64,000 nucleotides of DNA from Adiantum capillus-veneris. Its lineage: Eukaryota > Streptophyta > Polypodiopsida > Polypodiales > Pteridaceae. Made by a program: the position numbers and the translations under genes. The notes beneath the pieces were generated by a model, which was not told the DNA's origin, made no database searches, and was given only the letters and a program-made list of their open reading frames with translations. The DNA lies in contig CM043963.1 of NCBI GenBank assembly GCA_014529385.2, positions 110,948,912 to 111,012,911 on the forward strand. The letters run 5' to 3'. Positions 1 through 10,930 of this stretch are shown piece by piece (the first letter of the stretch is position 1; every line of letters begins with the position of its first letter).

Positions 1-312
1 CCTTTGGCGATTTCAGTAGCGTTTTGCATCAGTGATTCAGCCTCAAGCCAACGTTTTCAGTAGGGAAATTCAACAAGAAAAGGACGAGCAGGACAATGTT
101 TTTGCAGCAGCACTTCAGTACCATCAGGATAGCGTTTTTGCAGCAGCGTTTCAGCAATACCAGACCAATGTTTTCAACACTAATTCAAAGAACAAAACAA
201 CATCAAGATCAATGTTTTTCTACGCAATTATAGTCAGCCAATCAGCGTTTTCTGTCAACAGCCAATTAGCGTTTTTAGGAAGAGCAAGCAGTCAAGCGTT
301 ACCAACCTTCAA
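1..312 (+). repeat. Left half of an old LTR split by the tandem array
   Basis: The stretch is rich in AGCGTTTT and GCGTTTTTGCAG motifs. These are the reverse complement of the CAAAAACGCT sub-repeats in the array LTRs at 313-10430. With 10431-10804 it appears to form one diverged LTR of the same family, lying in the opposite orientation and interrupted by the array. The open frame across 32-421 has no recognisable domain and I do not call it a gene. Confidence 0.55.
308..312. other. Target-site duplication TTCAA, left
   Basis: TTCAA directly precedes the TG of the first LTR and recurs at 10431-10435 directly after the CA of the fourth LTR. A 5-bp duplication is normal for Ty1/Copia or Ty3/Gypsy integrase. 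Confidence 0.85.
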
Positions 313-1595
313 TGTTAGGTGCAACAGAATGATTTTTTGCACTTTGCTCAAGATGAGTGCTCCGAACTATGCTCAAGGGTTCCTTTTAGTGCTTATGGAA
401 GGTAGAGCCTTCCGTTCTTAATGAAAAGTGCTTTCATCACAAACAAAGTGAATGGACACTGTGCGTGCAAGTGTATGAGACTGAGAGATAGAGAGAGAAG
501 AGAGATACGACACCAAAGACGTAAAATCATCCTCCGAAGGTCCCACTCTCGTTGGCGAGAATGGTCTACTATTGATTGCACAAAGTGGTACAATGTGGAT
601 GTAATGTGCAACTTGGAACTATGCCGATGACGACGATGGTGATGACGAAGTCGACCTAAGGGCTGAAATCTGCAATCTTTCTATCTACTGTCCAAAAACG
701 CTATGGGTTGAAATCTGCAAATCTTCTATCTGCTAAATTCTAACTCTATGTCGGTGACGATGTCGATGGCGATGATGCGACGACGACGCACTGAAAATGC
801 AAATGCTGAAATCTGTGTTTTTCGAGTTGAAACTGTAAACCTTGCAAAAACTGACCGTGCGGCGAGGAACTGCTCTGCGGGAGGGTGATATCTGTGAGGT
901 TCGGGACTTGATCTGCGATTTCTAACTGCTGAAAACTGAAAACGCTGGTCCTAGGGCTGATTCTGTTGCGACAGATCTGCAAAACGCTGAAGTTGCTGGA
1001 AGATGCAAAAACGCTAGGGCTGAAAATGGAGTTTCTGTCGCCGAGGTTTTGCAAATGCAAAAACGCTAGGCTGATCTATTGTGGTCTTGTCGCCAGGGAT
1101 CTGCAAGGGCAAAACGCTAGCTGATCTGCTGTGTCTTGTCCAAAAACGCTAGCCAAACTGCTGAGGAGCAAAAACGCTAGAAGCCTTTGGGGTCCTGTTG
1201 AGAAGGTGCTTGTTGAGCGGTGCTCTTGCTGCCTCTTCTGCCATTGAGTGCTAACTTGGGTTTGCTTATATACAAACTTAGCAAAATTGCCCTACCTACT
1301 TTTCTTGGAAAGTCACTTAAAAATAATAAGTGAAAAATGTCAAAAATAGAAAAAATAAGTTAAATGCACTGGAAATTCCCCTAACTGATTTGATGGATCC
1401 TGATGGGAATGCTAATGATCATGCTGTGTGCAACAAGAGGATATGCATCTATGCTAAGTGACTAGACATGCACGGTCTACGAATAGACTCACAAAAGTGC
1501 CAGATCACTTCTAATCTAGACTGAGTGGACTGATTGAACCCTGATCATATTGTAGCTTGTCCACGGACACATAGGGTTCGATGTGTCACGTGACA
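313..1595 (-). repeat. Array LTR 1 (full length)
   Basis: 1283 bp, TG...CA. It contains about eight CAAAAACGCT(A)G sub-repeats between 690 and 1180 and, in minus orientation, a TATATAAG box at 1265-1272, about 320 nt from the U3 start. Being leftmost, it is the 3' LTR of the first unit. Confidence 0.85.
1265..1272 (-). promoter_or_regulatory. TATA box of array LTR 1
   Basis: TATATAAG on the minus strand inside U3. The same box occurs at 4613-4620, 6801-6808 and 10098-10105, so all four LTRs keep it, including the truncated one. Confidence 0.6.
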
Positions 1596-1607
1596 TCCCC
1601 TCCTTTT
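1596..1607 (-). other. Polypurine tract of array unit 1
   Basis: The minus strand reads a run of A and G ending GGAGGGGA, directly before the LTR start TGTCACGTGACA. This is where plus-strand DNA priming would occur. An equivalent tract lies at 7133-7143. Confidence 0.7.
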
Positions 1608-2050
1608 CAAAGTGAGGTACTCGTACCAAACTGTATGGCGTCGAGAGAGATCACCAATAGCATCTGGAATCCTGGAAGAGACTCTTCGCCGACCCACTCG
1701 GATGTGTGGGTCGTGCGGTACTTGAACTTCATAAAGGTCTGCTACGCTTGCTTCTTTGGGCCGCGCCGAAAGCTACACAAAGTCTTTTGTGGCTCCTTCG
1801 ATGCTTCAATTTCGTCGAGAGTCATGCTTCTTGGTTCTTCAAGAATCTCCATGGCTGAAAATTCCTGAAACAACCTCCAACACAAAAACATGAACATACC
1901 TATTCCATGTAAAGTGACTATAAAAAATCGTGTCTTCCTCAAAGACTGTGCAGGCAATGTAGATGAACAAAGAGACGGAGTGTCAAACCATTCACCACAC
2001 ACATGCAAACAATGAAATCGAATCTTTCTCTTTTGATCTAGAGCAATCAA

Positions 2051-3049
2051 CTATGGCAATTCACTACGGAAATGCCAATGCTTGGTGCTCATACTGTCAT
2101 GTGCTCGTTCTACGAATGTGTCATGCCAAGGAAGAGACATGGAATGTGACTTCCTTACATACATACTTTTCAACTTTTTATGAAAAATCCGCATACATAC
2201 GTGCTCATTCATGAGTGAAACGTGCTCAACGTACAATATGCCATGCCTAGGAAAATGGATCACATAAAGACGTTGAATAAAATACACGAAACGATCATGA
2301 ATGAAACATTCGAACAATGCGTGCGTATCAATCATGCGAACACATAATACTTCCGGTGTGGGTTCTTTGGACCTAGGCTCGAGAGTAAAGATCGATCCTT
2401 CCTGAATGATCGAATCGTCCTGTGAGGGTTCTTTGCACCTCGACTCGAAAGCCAAAATCGGATCTTCGTGATTGATCAAATTTACAACGAGGTTAGCTTC
2501 GCTAGAAAAAGCATCCACTAACACGCCATCCTTGTGAACAATCACATCTTCTTCATGCAACTCATCATGCTTGTGAGAAATCATATCTTGATCATGCAAA
2601 TCATCATGCTTGTGAGAAATCACATCTTGATCATGCAAATCATCATGCTTAACTTTATCATTCAATTCATCATACTTATCATCATGTAAATTATTGTCAA
2701 CCAAATCATCATGCAAATCATTGTCATTCAAATCATCATGCAAATCATGGGTGTCTTGCTTAGGAGAAGAAGAGACTGAGAGAGTCTCCTTTTCCTGATT
2801 CTCTTGCATCTGTGCCTGAACTTGAGAAAAGAGTCGCAAGAACTCTTGCATTCTTGCATTGTTCTCGCGATCAAATCTTGCTTCTCTTTCTTTGTTCCCG
2901 CGTGCTTCTCTTGCTTTGGCTGCCAAGCGTGCTTGCTCGCTCTCACGTGCTATGGCTTCCATTCTTTCTTGGTATTTGCGCTCTATGGCTGCTATTCTTT
3001 CTTCGCTTTCTAACGTCCTTTCCATCATCCTCTTGTCGAAAGCCTCCAT
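2051..3049 (-). CDS. Array unit 1 protein: coiled coil plus His/Asp-rich repeats, 332 aa
   Basis: The only substantial open frame of unit 1. Residues 1-95 are highly charged and heptad-like (Glu, Arg, Lys, Gln and Ala rich), predicting a long coiled coil. Residues ~105-180 form a low-complexity segment of repeated LHDD, KHDDLHDQDVISH and HDELHEED motifs, dense in His and Asp and possibly metal-binding. The C-terminal third, from MIDTHALFE, has no domain I recognise. No zinc knuckle or capsid motif is visible. Position between PBS and polypurine tract suggests a gag-like or packaging protein, but that is inference. The start at 3049 is the first Met of the coiled coil. Units 2 and 3 have an additional in-frame N-terminal part (with a TRSG motif) that is broken here by small indels around 3140-3180. 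Confidence 0.6.
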   Translation of the reverse strand: MEAFDKRMMERTLESEERIAAIERKYQERMEAIARESEQARLAAKAREARGNKEREARFDRENNARMQEFLRLFSQVQAQMQENQEKETLSVSSSPKQDTHDLHDDLNDNDLHDDLVDNNLHDDKYDELNDKVKHDDLHDQDVISHKHDDLHDQDMISHKHDELHEEDVIVHKDGVLVDAFSSEANLVVNLINHEDPILAFESRCKEPSQDDSIIQEGSIFTLEPRSKEPTPEVLCVRMIDTHALFECFIHDRFVYFIQRLYVIHFPRHGILYVEHVSLMNEHVCMRIFHKKLKSMYVRKSHSMSLPWHDTFVERAHDSMSTKHWHFRSELP

Positions 3050-3652
3050 AAGAGTTAGTGCAATCCTTGTCGTAGATGGAAAAGGGGGAGGGTCGGAAAA
3101 ACCTCCTGGTGGGGAGAGATCTTCTACGCCTCTCTCATGCTCATCACCTCAAAGCGAAGCATTTCGCTTCGAGTGATGACCATTCTAAAGTCGTGGGTTC
3201 TTGTTGGTTCTTGTGGAATCTTGTGGTCTTGGGTTCTTAAGTTCACGAGGAACTTGGATTCTTGAGGGTCTTGAGGTTCTTGAGGTTCTTGGGATTCTTG
3301 AGGTTTTCTTGCGCTTGCAAACCGTGTTTGAGAAGGATCTTCTCTTCACCCGAGTTCTACTCCTTTCCACGGGCGCACCCCTTGGCAGCCTTGCGCTCAC
3401 ACCAAGGTTGCTTTTTTCCACCTCATGTCGATTGGCCGGCCCCTAAGTGCACGATCCGCTCTCAATGAGTGAAAAGAGACACAAGGGGAGGCTGGACAAG
3501 CACTTCTTTCTTGAGTTTCCTGTCACTCTTCAAAACCACGATTAGGACTCGACACGCCCAAGCGAACTTGGGTTCGTGCGACCGCAACAAGCAAAAAGAA
3601 ATTCTTGTGATTCTTGTGGTTGTTTCCTTGAGTGATACAGAACACTGTCAAA

Positions 3653-3664
3653 GCTCTGATACCA
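3653..3664 (-). other. Primer-binding site (initiator-Met tRNA), array unit 1
   Basis: The minus strand reads TGGTATCAGAGC, complementary to the 3' end of plant initiator-Met tRNA, 1 nt inside the LTR at 3666. Copies lie at 5831-5842 (perfect) and 9126-9137 (TGGTGTCAGAGC, one mismatch). Confidence 0.9.
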
Positions 3665-3665
3665 A

Positions 3666-4642
3666 TGTTAGGTGCAACGGAATGATTGTTTGCGCTTTGC
3701 TCAAGATGAGTGCTCCAAACTGTGCTCAAGGGTTCCTTTTAGTTCTTATGGAAGGTAGAGCCTTCCGTTCTTAATGGAAAGTGCTTTGATCACAAACAAG
3801 TGAATGGACATTGTGCGTGCAAGTGTATGAGACTGAGAGATAGAGAGAGAAGAGAGATACGACACCAGAGACGTTATAAAATCCTCCTCCAAAGGCCCCA
3901 CTCTCGTTGGCGAGAATGGTCTACTATTGATTGCACAAAGTGGTACAATGTGGATGCAATGGAGTGATGCAACTTGGGACTATGCCGATGACAACGACAG
4001 TGATGACGAAGTCGACCTAAGGACTGAAGTCTGCAATCTTTCTATCTGCTGTCCAAAAATGCTATGGACTGAAATCTGCAAATCTTCTATCTGCTAAATT
4101 TTGACTCTATGTCGATGGCGATGATGCAACCACGACGCGCTGAAAACGCAGATGCTGAAATCTGCATTTTCCGAGCTGAAACTGTAAGCCTTGCAAAAAC
4201 TGACCGTGCGGCGATAAACTGCTGCGGAAAGGTGAGATCTGCGAGGTTCGGGACTTGATCTACGATTTCTAACTGCTAAAAACTGAAAATGCTAGTCCTA
4301 GAGCTGATTCCGTTGCGATAGATCTGCAAAAACGCTGAGGTTGCTAGCAGATGCAAAAACGCTAGGGCTGAAAATGGTGTTTCTGTCACCGAGGTTCTGC
4401 AAATGCAAAAACACTAGGCTGATCTGTTGTGGTCTTGTCGCCAGGGATCTGCAAGGACAAAACGCTGGCTTATCTGTTATGTCTTGTCCAAAAACACTAG
4501 CCAAGCTGCTGAGGAGCAAAAATGCTAGAAGCCTTTGGGGTCCTACTGAGAAGGTGCCTGTTGAGCAGTGCTCCTGCTGCCTCTTCTGCCATTGAGTGCT
4601 AACTTAGGTTTGCTTATATACAAACTTAGCAAAATTGCCCTA
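3666..4642 (-). repeat. Array LTR 2 (truncated by internal deletion)
   Basis: Matches LTR 1 from its TGTTAGGTGCA end to the GCAAAATTGCCCTA motif, then jumps at about 4642/4643 to sequence equivalent to ~2430 of unit 1. About 300 bp of LTR (the distal U3 end) and ~830 bp of internal region are missing. The TATA box (4613-4620) remains. Confidence 0.85.
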
Positions 4643-5447
4643 GTTCTCTGGACCTCGAATCGAAAGCCAAGATCGGTTCTTCGTGATTGATCGAATCTAC
4701 AACGAGGTTAGCTTCGCTAGAAAAATCATCCACTAACACACCATCCTTGTGAACAATCACATCTTCTTCATGCAACTCATCATGCTTGTGAGAAATCACA
4801 TCTTGATCATGCAAATCATCATGCTTGTGAGAAATCACATCTTGATCATGCAAATCATCATGCTTGTCTTTATCATTCAATTCATCATGCTTATCATCAT
4901 GCAAATCATTGTCAACCAAATCATCATGCAAATCATGTGTGTCTTGCTTAGGAGAAGAAGAGACTGAGAGAGTCTCCTTTTCCTGATTCTCTTGCATCTG
5001 TGCCTGAACTTGAGAAAAGAGTCGCAAGAACTCTTGCATTCTTGCTTTGTTCTCGCGATCAAATCTTGCTTCTCTTTCTTTGTTCTCGCGATCATAATTT
5101 GCTTCTCTTGCTTTGGCTTCCAAGCGTGCTTGCTCGCTCTCACGCACTATGGCTGCCATTCTTTCTTGGTATTTGCGGTCTATGGTTGCTATTCTTTCTT
5201 CGCTTTCTAACGTCCTATCCATCATCCTCTTGTCGAAAGCCTTCATAGGAGTTAGTGTAATCCTTGTCCTAGATGGAAAAGAGGGAGGGTCGGAAAAACC
5301 TCCTAATGGGGAAAATTCTTCTTCGCCTCTCTCATGCTCATCACCTCCAAGCGAAGTATCTATTCCGCTTCGAGTGATGAACATTCTGAAGTTGTGGGTT
5401 CTTGTGGGTTCTTGTGGAATCTTGTGGTCTTGGGTTCTTAAATTCAT
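4626..5447 (-). CDS. Array unit 2 protein, 273 aa, 3' end fused to LTR sequence
   Basis: Starts MNLRTQDH, then a TRSGIDTSLGGDEHERGEEEFSPLGG segment absent in frame from unit 1, then coiled coil (~70-165) and the His/Asp-rich repeats (~175-235). The frame runs through the deletion junction at 4642/4643, so its last residues (ending GQFC) come from LTR sequence and the whole C-terminal third is lost. It shows that the N-terminal TRSG part and the coiled coil belong to one frame of at least 820 nt. Function unknown. Confidence 0.55.
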   Translation of the reverse strand: MNLRTQDHKIPQEPTRTHNFRMFITRSGIDTSLGGDEHERGEEEFSPLGGFSDPPSFPSRTRITLTPMKAFDKRMMDRTLESEERIATIDRKYQERMAAIVRESEQARLEAKAREANYDRENKEREARFDRENKARMQEFLRLFSQVQAQMQENQEKETLSVSSSPKQDTHDLHDDLVDNDLHDDKHDELNDKDKHDDLHDQDVISHKHDDLHDQDVISHKHDELHEEDVIVHKDGVLVDDFSSEANLVVDSINHEEPILAFDSRSRELGQFC

Positions 5448-5843
5448 GAGGAACTTGGGTTCTTGAGGGTCTTGAGGTTCTTGGGGTTCTTGAGGTTTTC
5501 TTTCGCTTGCAAACCCTGTTTGAGAAGGATCTTCTCTTCACTCGAGTTCTACTCCTTTCCGCGGGCGCACCCCTTGGCAACCTTGCGCTCACACCAAGGC
5601 TGCTTTTTCCCACCTCACGTCGATTGGCCGGCCGCTAAGTGCACGGTCCGCTCTTAATGAGTGAAAAGAGACACAAGGGGAGGCTCAACAAGCCCTTCTT
5701 TCTTGGGTTTCCTATCACTCTTCAAAACCACGATTAGGACTCGACACGCCCAAGTAAACTTGGGTTCGTGCGACCGCAACAAGCAAAAATAAATTCTTGT
5801 GGTTCTTTCCTTGAGTGATACACTACCAAAGCTCTGATACCAA

Positions 5844-7132
5844 TGTTAGGTGCAGCGGAATGATTATTTGCGCTTTGCTCAAGATGAGTGCTCCGTACTG
5901 TGCTCAAGGGTTTCTTTTAGTTCTTATGGAAGGTAGAGCCTTCCGTTCTTAATGGAAAGTGCTTTGATCGCAAACAAAGTGAATGGACATTGTGCGTGCA
6001 AGTGTATGAGACTGAGAGGTAGAGAGAGAAGAGAGATACGACACCATAGACGTTGTAAGATCGTCCTCTGAAGGTCCCACTCTCGTTGGCGAGAATGGTC
6101 TACTATTGATTGCACAGAGTGGTACAATGCGGATACAATGGACTGATGAAACTTGGGACTATGCCGATGACGACGATGGTGATGACGAAGTCGACCTAAG
6201 GGCTGAAATCTGCAATCTTTCTATTTACTGTCCAAAAACGCTATGGGCTGAAATTTGCAAATCTTCTATCTGCTGAATTCTAACTCTATGTCGGTGACGA
6301 TGTCGATGGCGACGATGCGGCGACGACGCGCTGAAAACGAAGATGCTGAAATCTGCGTTTTTCGGGCTGAAACTGTAAACCTTGCAAAAACTGACCGTGC
6401 GGCAAGGAACTGCTGTGGGAAGGTGAGATCTGCGAGGTTCGGGACTTGATCTGCGATTTCTAACTGCTCAAAACTGAAAACGCTGGTCCTAGGGCTGATT
6501 CTGTTGCAATAGATCTGCAAAACGCTGAAGTTGCTGGCAGATGGAAAAAAGCTAGGGCTGAAAATGGTGTTTCTGTCGCCGAGGTTCTACAAATGCAAAA
6601 ACGCTAGGCTGATCTGCTGTGGTCTTGTCACCAGGGATCTGCAAGGGCAAAATGCTGGCTGATCTGCTGTGTCTTGTCCAAAAACGCTAGCCACGCTGCT
6701 GAGGAGCAAAAATGTTAGAAGTTTGGGGTCCTGCTGAGAAGGTGTCTGTTGAGCGGTGCTCCTGCTGCCTCTTCTGCCATTGAGTGCTAACCTGGGTTTG
6801 CTTATATACAAACTTAGCAAAATTGCCCTACCTACTTTTATTGGAAAGTCACTTAAAAATAATAAGTGAAAAATGTCAAAAATAGGAAAAATAGGCTAAA
6901 TGCACTGAAAATTCCCCTAATTGATTGTGATGGATTCTTATGGGAATGCTGATGATCATGCTGTGTGCAACCAAAGGATATGCATCTATGCTAAGTGACT
7001 GGGCATGCACCGTCTACGAATAGACTCACAAAAGTCCCAGATCACTTCTAATCTAGACTGACTCGACTGACTGAACCCTAATCATGTTGTAGCTTGTCCA
7101 CGGACACATAGGGTTGGATGTGTCACGTGACA
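5844..7132 (-). repeat. Array LTR 3 (full length)
   Basis: 1289 bp. It shares several variants with LTR 4 rather than with LTRs 1 and 2 (for example GTGCAGCGG near its start and CACCATAGACGTTGTAAGATCGTCC further in), so LTRs 3 and 4 are the closer pair. TATA box at 6801-6808. Confidence 0.85.
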
Positions 7133-7355
7133 TCCCTCCTTTTCAAAGTGAGGTACTGGTACCGAACTGTATGGCGGCGAGGGAGATCGCCAATATCATT
7201 CGAAATGTTGGAAGGGACTCTTCGCCGGCCCACTAGGATGTGTGGGTTGTGCGGTACTTGAACTTCATAAAGGTCTACAACGCTTGCTTCTTTGGGGCGG
7301 GCAGAAAGCGAGACAGTCTTTTATGGCTCCTTCGATGCTTCAATTTCGTCCAGAG

Positions 7356-8760
7356 TCATGCTTCTTGCTTCTTCAAGAATCTCCATGGCTGAAAATTCCT
7401 GAAACAACTTCCAACACAAAAACATGAACATACATATTCCATGTAAAGTGGCTTAAAAAATTGTGTCTTCCTCAAAGACTGTGCGGGCAATGTAGATGAA
7501 CAAAGAGACGGAGTGCCAAACCGTTCACCACACACATGCAAACAATGAGATCGAATCTTTCTCTTCTGATCTAGAGAAATCAACTGTGGCAATTCACTAC
7601 GGAAATGCCCATGCTTGGTGCTCACACTGTCATGTGCTCGTTCTACAAATGTGTCATGCCAAGGAACAGACATGGAATGTGACTTCCTTACATACATACT
7701 TTTCAGCTTTTCATGAAAAATCCGCATACATACGTGATCATTCATGAGTGAAACATGCTCAGCGTACAATATGTCATGCCTAGGAAAAGGGATCACATAG
7801 AGACGTTGACTAAAATACAGGTAACGATCACGAATAAAATATTCGAACAATGCGTGCGTATCAATCATGCGAACACATAATACTTCCTATGAGGGTTCTT
7901 GGACCTAAGCTCGAGAGCCAAGATCGATCCTTCCTGAATGATCGAATCGTCCTGTGGGGGTGCTTTGGACCTCGACTCGAAAGCCAAGATCAGTTCTTCG
8001 TGATTGATCGAATCTACAACGAGGTTAGCTTTGCTAGAAAAAGCATCTAACACATCATCCTTGTGAACAATCACATCTTCTTCATGCAACTCATCATTGT
8101 GAGAAATCACAACTTGATCATGCAAATCATAATGCTTGTGAGAAATCACATCTTGATCATGCAAATCATTATGCTTGTCTTTATCATTTAATTCATCATG
8201 CAAATCATTGTCAACGAAATCATCATGCAAATAATTGTCATTCAAATCATGTGTGTCTTGCTTAGGAGAAGAAGAGACTGAGAAAGTCTCCTTTTGCTGA
8301 TTCTCTTGCATCTGTGCCTGAACTTGAGAAAAGAATCGCAAGAACTCTTGCATTCTTGCTTTGTTCTCGCGATCAAATCTTGCTTCTCTTTCTTTGTTCC
8401 GCGATCAAATTTTGCTTCTCTTGCTTTGGCTTCCAAGCGTGCTTGCTCACTCTCACGCGCTATGGCTGCCATTCTTTCTTGGTATTTGCGCTCTATGGCT
8501 GCTATTCTTTCTTCGCTTTGTAACTTCTTGTCCATCATCCTCTTGTCGAAAGTCTCCATAGGAGTTAGTGCAATCCTTGTCGTAGATGGAAAAGGGGGAG
8601 AGTCGGAAAAACCTCCTAATGGGGAAAATTCTTCTTCGCCTCTCTCATGCTCATCACCTCCAAGCGACGTATCTATTCCGCTTCGAGTGATGACCATTCT
8701 GAAGTTGTGGGTTCTTGTGGGTTCTTGTGGAATCTTGTGGGCTTGGGTTCTTAAGTTCAC
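7356..8760 (-). pseudogene. Array unit 3 protein gene, broken by frameshifts
   Basis: Three overlapping frames cover the same protein as units 1 and 2: 8242-8760 (TRSG segment and coiled coil), 7865-8353 (rest of coil and His/Asp-rich repeats) and 7356-7868 (MIDTHALFE C-terminal part). The first shift lies near 8400, where a base is missing from the codons before the GATCAAA repeat; the second lies near 7866. The C-terminal frame extends past the stop used by unit 1 and reads nearly to the polypurine tract, so the ancestral protein was probably longer than 332 aa. Confidence 0.6.
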
Positions 8761-9138
8761 GAGGAACTTGGGTTCTTAGGGTTCTTGAGGTTTTCTTTCG
8801 CTTGCAAACCCTGTTTGAGAAGGATCTTCTCTTCACCCGAGTTCTACTCCTTTCTGTGGGCGCACCCCTTGGCAGCCTTGCGCTCACACCAAGGTTGCTT
8901 TTTCCCACCTCACGTCGATTGGCCGGCCGCTAAGTGCACGGTCCGCTCTCAATGAGTGAAAAGAGACACAAGGGGAGGCTCGACAAGCCCTTCTTTCTTG
9001 GGTTTCCTGTCACTCTTCAAAACCACGATTAGGACTCGACACGCCCAAGCGAACTTGGGTTCGTGCGACCGCAACAAGCAAAAATAAATTCTTGTGGTTC
9101 TTTCCTTGAGTGATACACTACCAAAGCTCTGACACCAA

Positions 9139-10430
9139 TGTTAGGTGCAGCGGAATGATTGTTTGCGCTTTGCTCAAGATGAGTGCTCAAAACTGTGCTC
9201 CAGGGTTTCTTTTAGTTCTTATGGAAGGTAGAGCCTTCCGTTCTTAATGGAAAGTGCTTTGATCACAAACAAAGTGAATGGACACTGTGCGTGCAAGTGT
9301 ATGAGACTGAGAGATAGAGAGAGAAGAGAGATACGACACCATAGACGTTGTAAGATCGTCCTCCGAAGGTCCCACTCTCGTTGGCGAGAATGGTCTACTA
9401 TTGATTGCACAAAGTGGTACAATGCGGATACAATGGACTGATGAAACTTGGGACTATGCCGATGACGACGATGGTGATGACGAAGTCGACCTAAGGGCTG
9501 AAATCTGCAATCTTTCTATCTGCTGTCCAAAAACGCTATGGGCTGAAATTTGCAAATCTTCTATCTGCTGAATTCTAACTCTATGTCGGTGACGATGTCG
9601 ATGGCGACGATGCGGCGACGACGCGCTGAAAACGCAGATGTTGAAATCTGCGTTTTCCGGGCTGAAACTGTAAACCTTGCAGAAATTGACCGTGCGGCGA
9701 GGAACTGTTGCGAAAAGGTGAGATCTGCGAGGTTCGGGACTTGATCTCCGATTTCTAATTGTTGAAAACTGAAAACACTGGTCCTAGGGCTGATTCTGTT
9801 ACGATAGATCTGCAAAACGCTGAGGTTGCTGGCAGATGCAAAAATGCTAGGGCTGAAAATGGTGTTTCTGTCGCCGAGGTTCTGCAAATGCAAAAACGCT
9901 AGGCTGATCTGCTGTTGTCTTGTCGCCAGGAATTTGCAAGGGCAAAACGCTGGCTGATCTGCTGTGTCTTGTCCAAAAACGCTAGCCAAGCTGCTGAGGA
10001 GGAAAAACGCTAGAAGCCTTTGGGGTCCTGCTGAGAACATGCCTGTTGAGCGGTGCTCCTGCTGCCTCTTCTGCCATTGAGTGCTAACTTGGGTTTTCTT
10101 ATATACAAACTTAGCAAAATTGCCCTACGTACTTTTATTGGAAAGTCGCTTAAAAATAATAAGTGAAAAATGTCAAAAATAGGAAAAATAGACTAAATGC
10201 ACTGGAAAATTCCGCTAACTGATTCTGATGGATTCTAATGGTAATGCTGATGATCATGCTGTGTGAAACCAGAGGATATGCATCTAAGCTAAGTGATTGG
10301 GCATGCACGGTCTACGAATAGACTGACAAAAGTGCCAGATCACCTCTAATCTAGATTGACTGGACTGACTGAACCCTGATCATGTTGTAGCTTGTCCACG
10401 GACACATAGGGTAGGATGTGTCACGTGACA
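9139..10430 (-). repeat. Array LTR 4 (full length, 5' outermost)
   Basis: 1292 bp, ending ...TGTCACGTGACA followed by the right TTCAA duplication (10431-10435). TATA box at 10098-10105. In minus orientation it is the 5' LTR of the array and would promote a transcript through all three units. Confidence 0.87.
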
Positions 10431-10804
10431 TTCAAGGCCACAGCAGCAGATAGAGGTCGTCATCATGGTCACCATTGAACATTCAGTGTCCCGCATTAGC
10501 ATCACTTAGCTTCGCATCTACACTTATACCAGATTTGTGCAATCAATAGCGTAGACCTCTCTCGCCATCGAGAGAGGAGCCCTTGGAGGAGGTTTTAGCA
10601 ACTTCCCGGTGTCGTATTCTTCTCTCTCTATCTCTCAGTCTCAGCACCTTCACTCACAGTGTTCATCCACTTTGTTTGTGATCACTTGCACTCTCTCGTT
10701 AAAGAACGGAAGGCTCTCGCTTTTCTAAGTAAAAGTAACCTTGAGCACAATTCGAAGCACACATCTTGAGCAAAGTTCAACATTCACTTCCGCTGCACCT
10801 TACA
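10431..10804 (+). repeat. Right half of the old, inverted LTR
   Basis: From ~10446 it is a diverged reverse complement of the R/U5 half of the array LTRs: ATCAATAG, TCTCTCTATCTCTCAGTCTC, GAACGGAAGGCTC, ATCTTGAGCAAAG, ending GCTGCACCTTACA. No PBS follows at 10805, so it is a 3' or solo LTR remnant in plus orientation, and it is where the array landed. 10805-10925 holds nothing I recognise. Confidence 0.65.
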
Positions 10805-10930
10805 CTAATCAGTGAGTTATGGCCATTCTACAACTTGAAACTCATAATTGTGCACATTTGCACATTTTTTCCACCTTGGCACATTTTCCAATTCTATCAC
10901 CCAAGAAGTTTGTATAAAAGAAGCACGAAG

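Larger units (their letters stand above)
313..10430 (-). mobile_element. Tandem multimer of a non-autonomous LTR retrotransposon (LTR-INT-LTR-INT-LTR-INT-LTR)
   Basis: Four direct repeats (313-1595, 3666-4642 truncated, 5844-7132, 9139-10430) begin TGTTAGGTGCA and, except the truncated one, end TGTCACGTGACA. Three internal regions separate them. Left of LTR2, LTR3 and LTR4 lies the complement of TGGTATCAGAGC (3653-3664, 5831-5842, 9126-9137 with one mismatch), the plant initiator-Met PBS. Right of LTR1 and LTR3 lies the complement of a purine-rich tract. The element therefore reads on the minus strand. Only the outermost LTRs are flanked by a matching 5-bp duplication (TTCAA), so the 10.1-kb block counts as one insertion. 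It carries no integrase, protease or reverse transcriptase and must have moved with help from another element. Unequal LTR recombination after a single insertion is the simplest origin. Confidence 0.88.
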
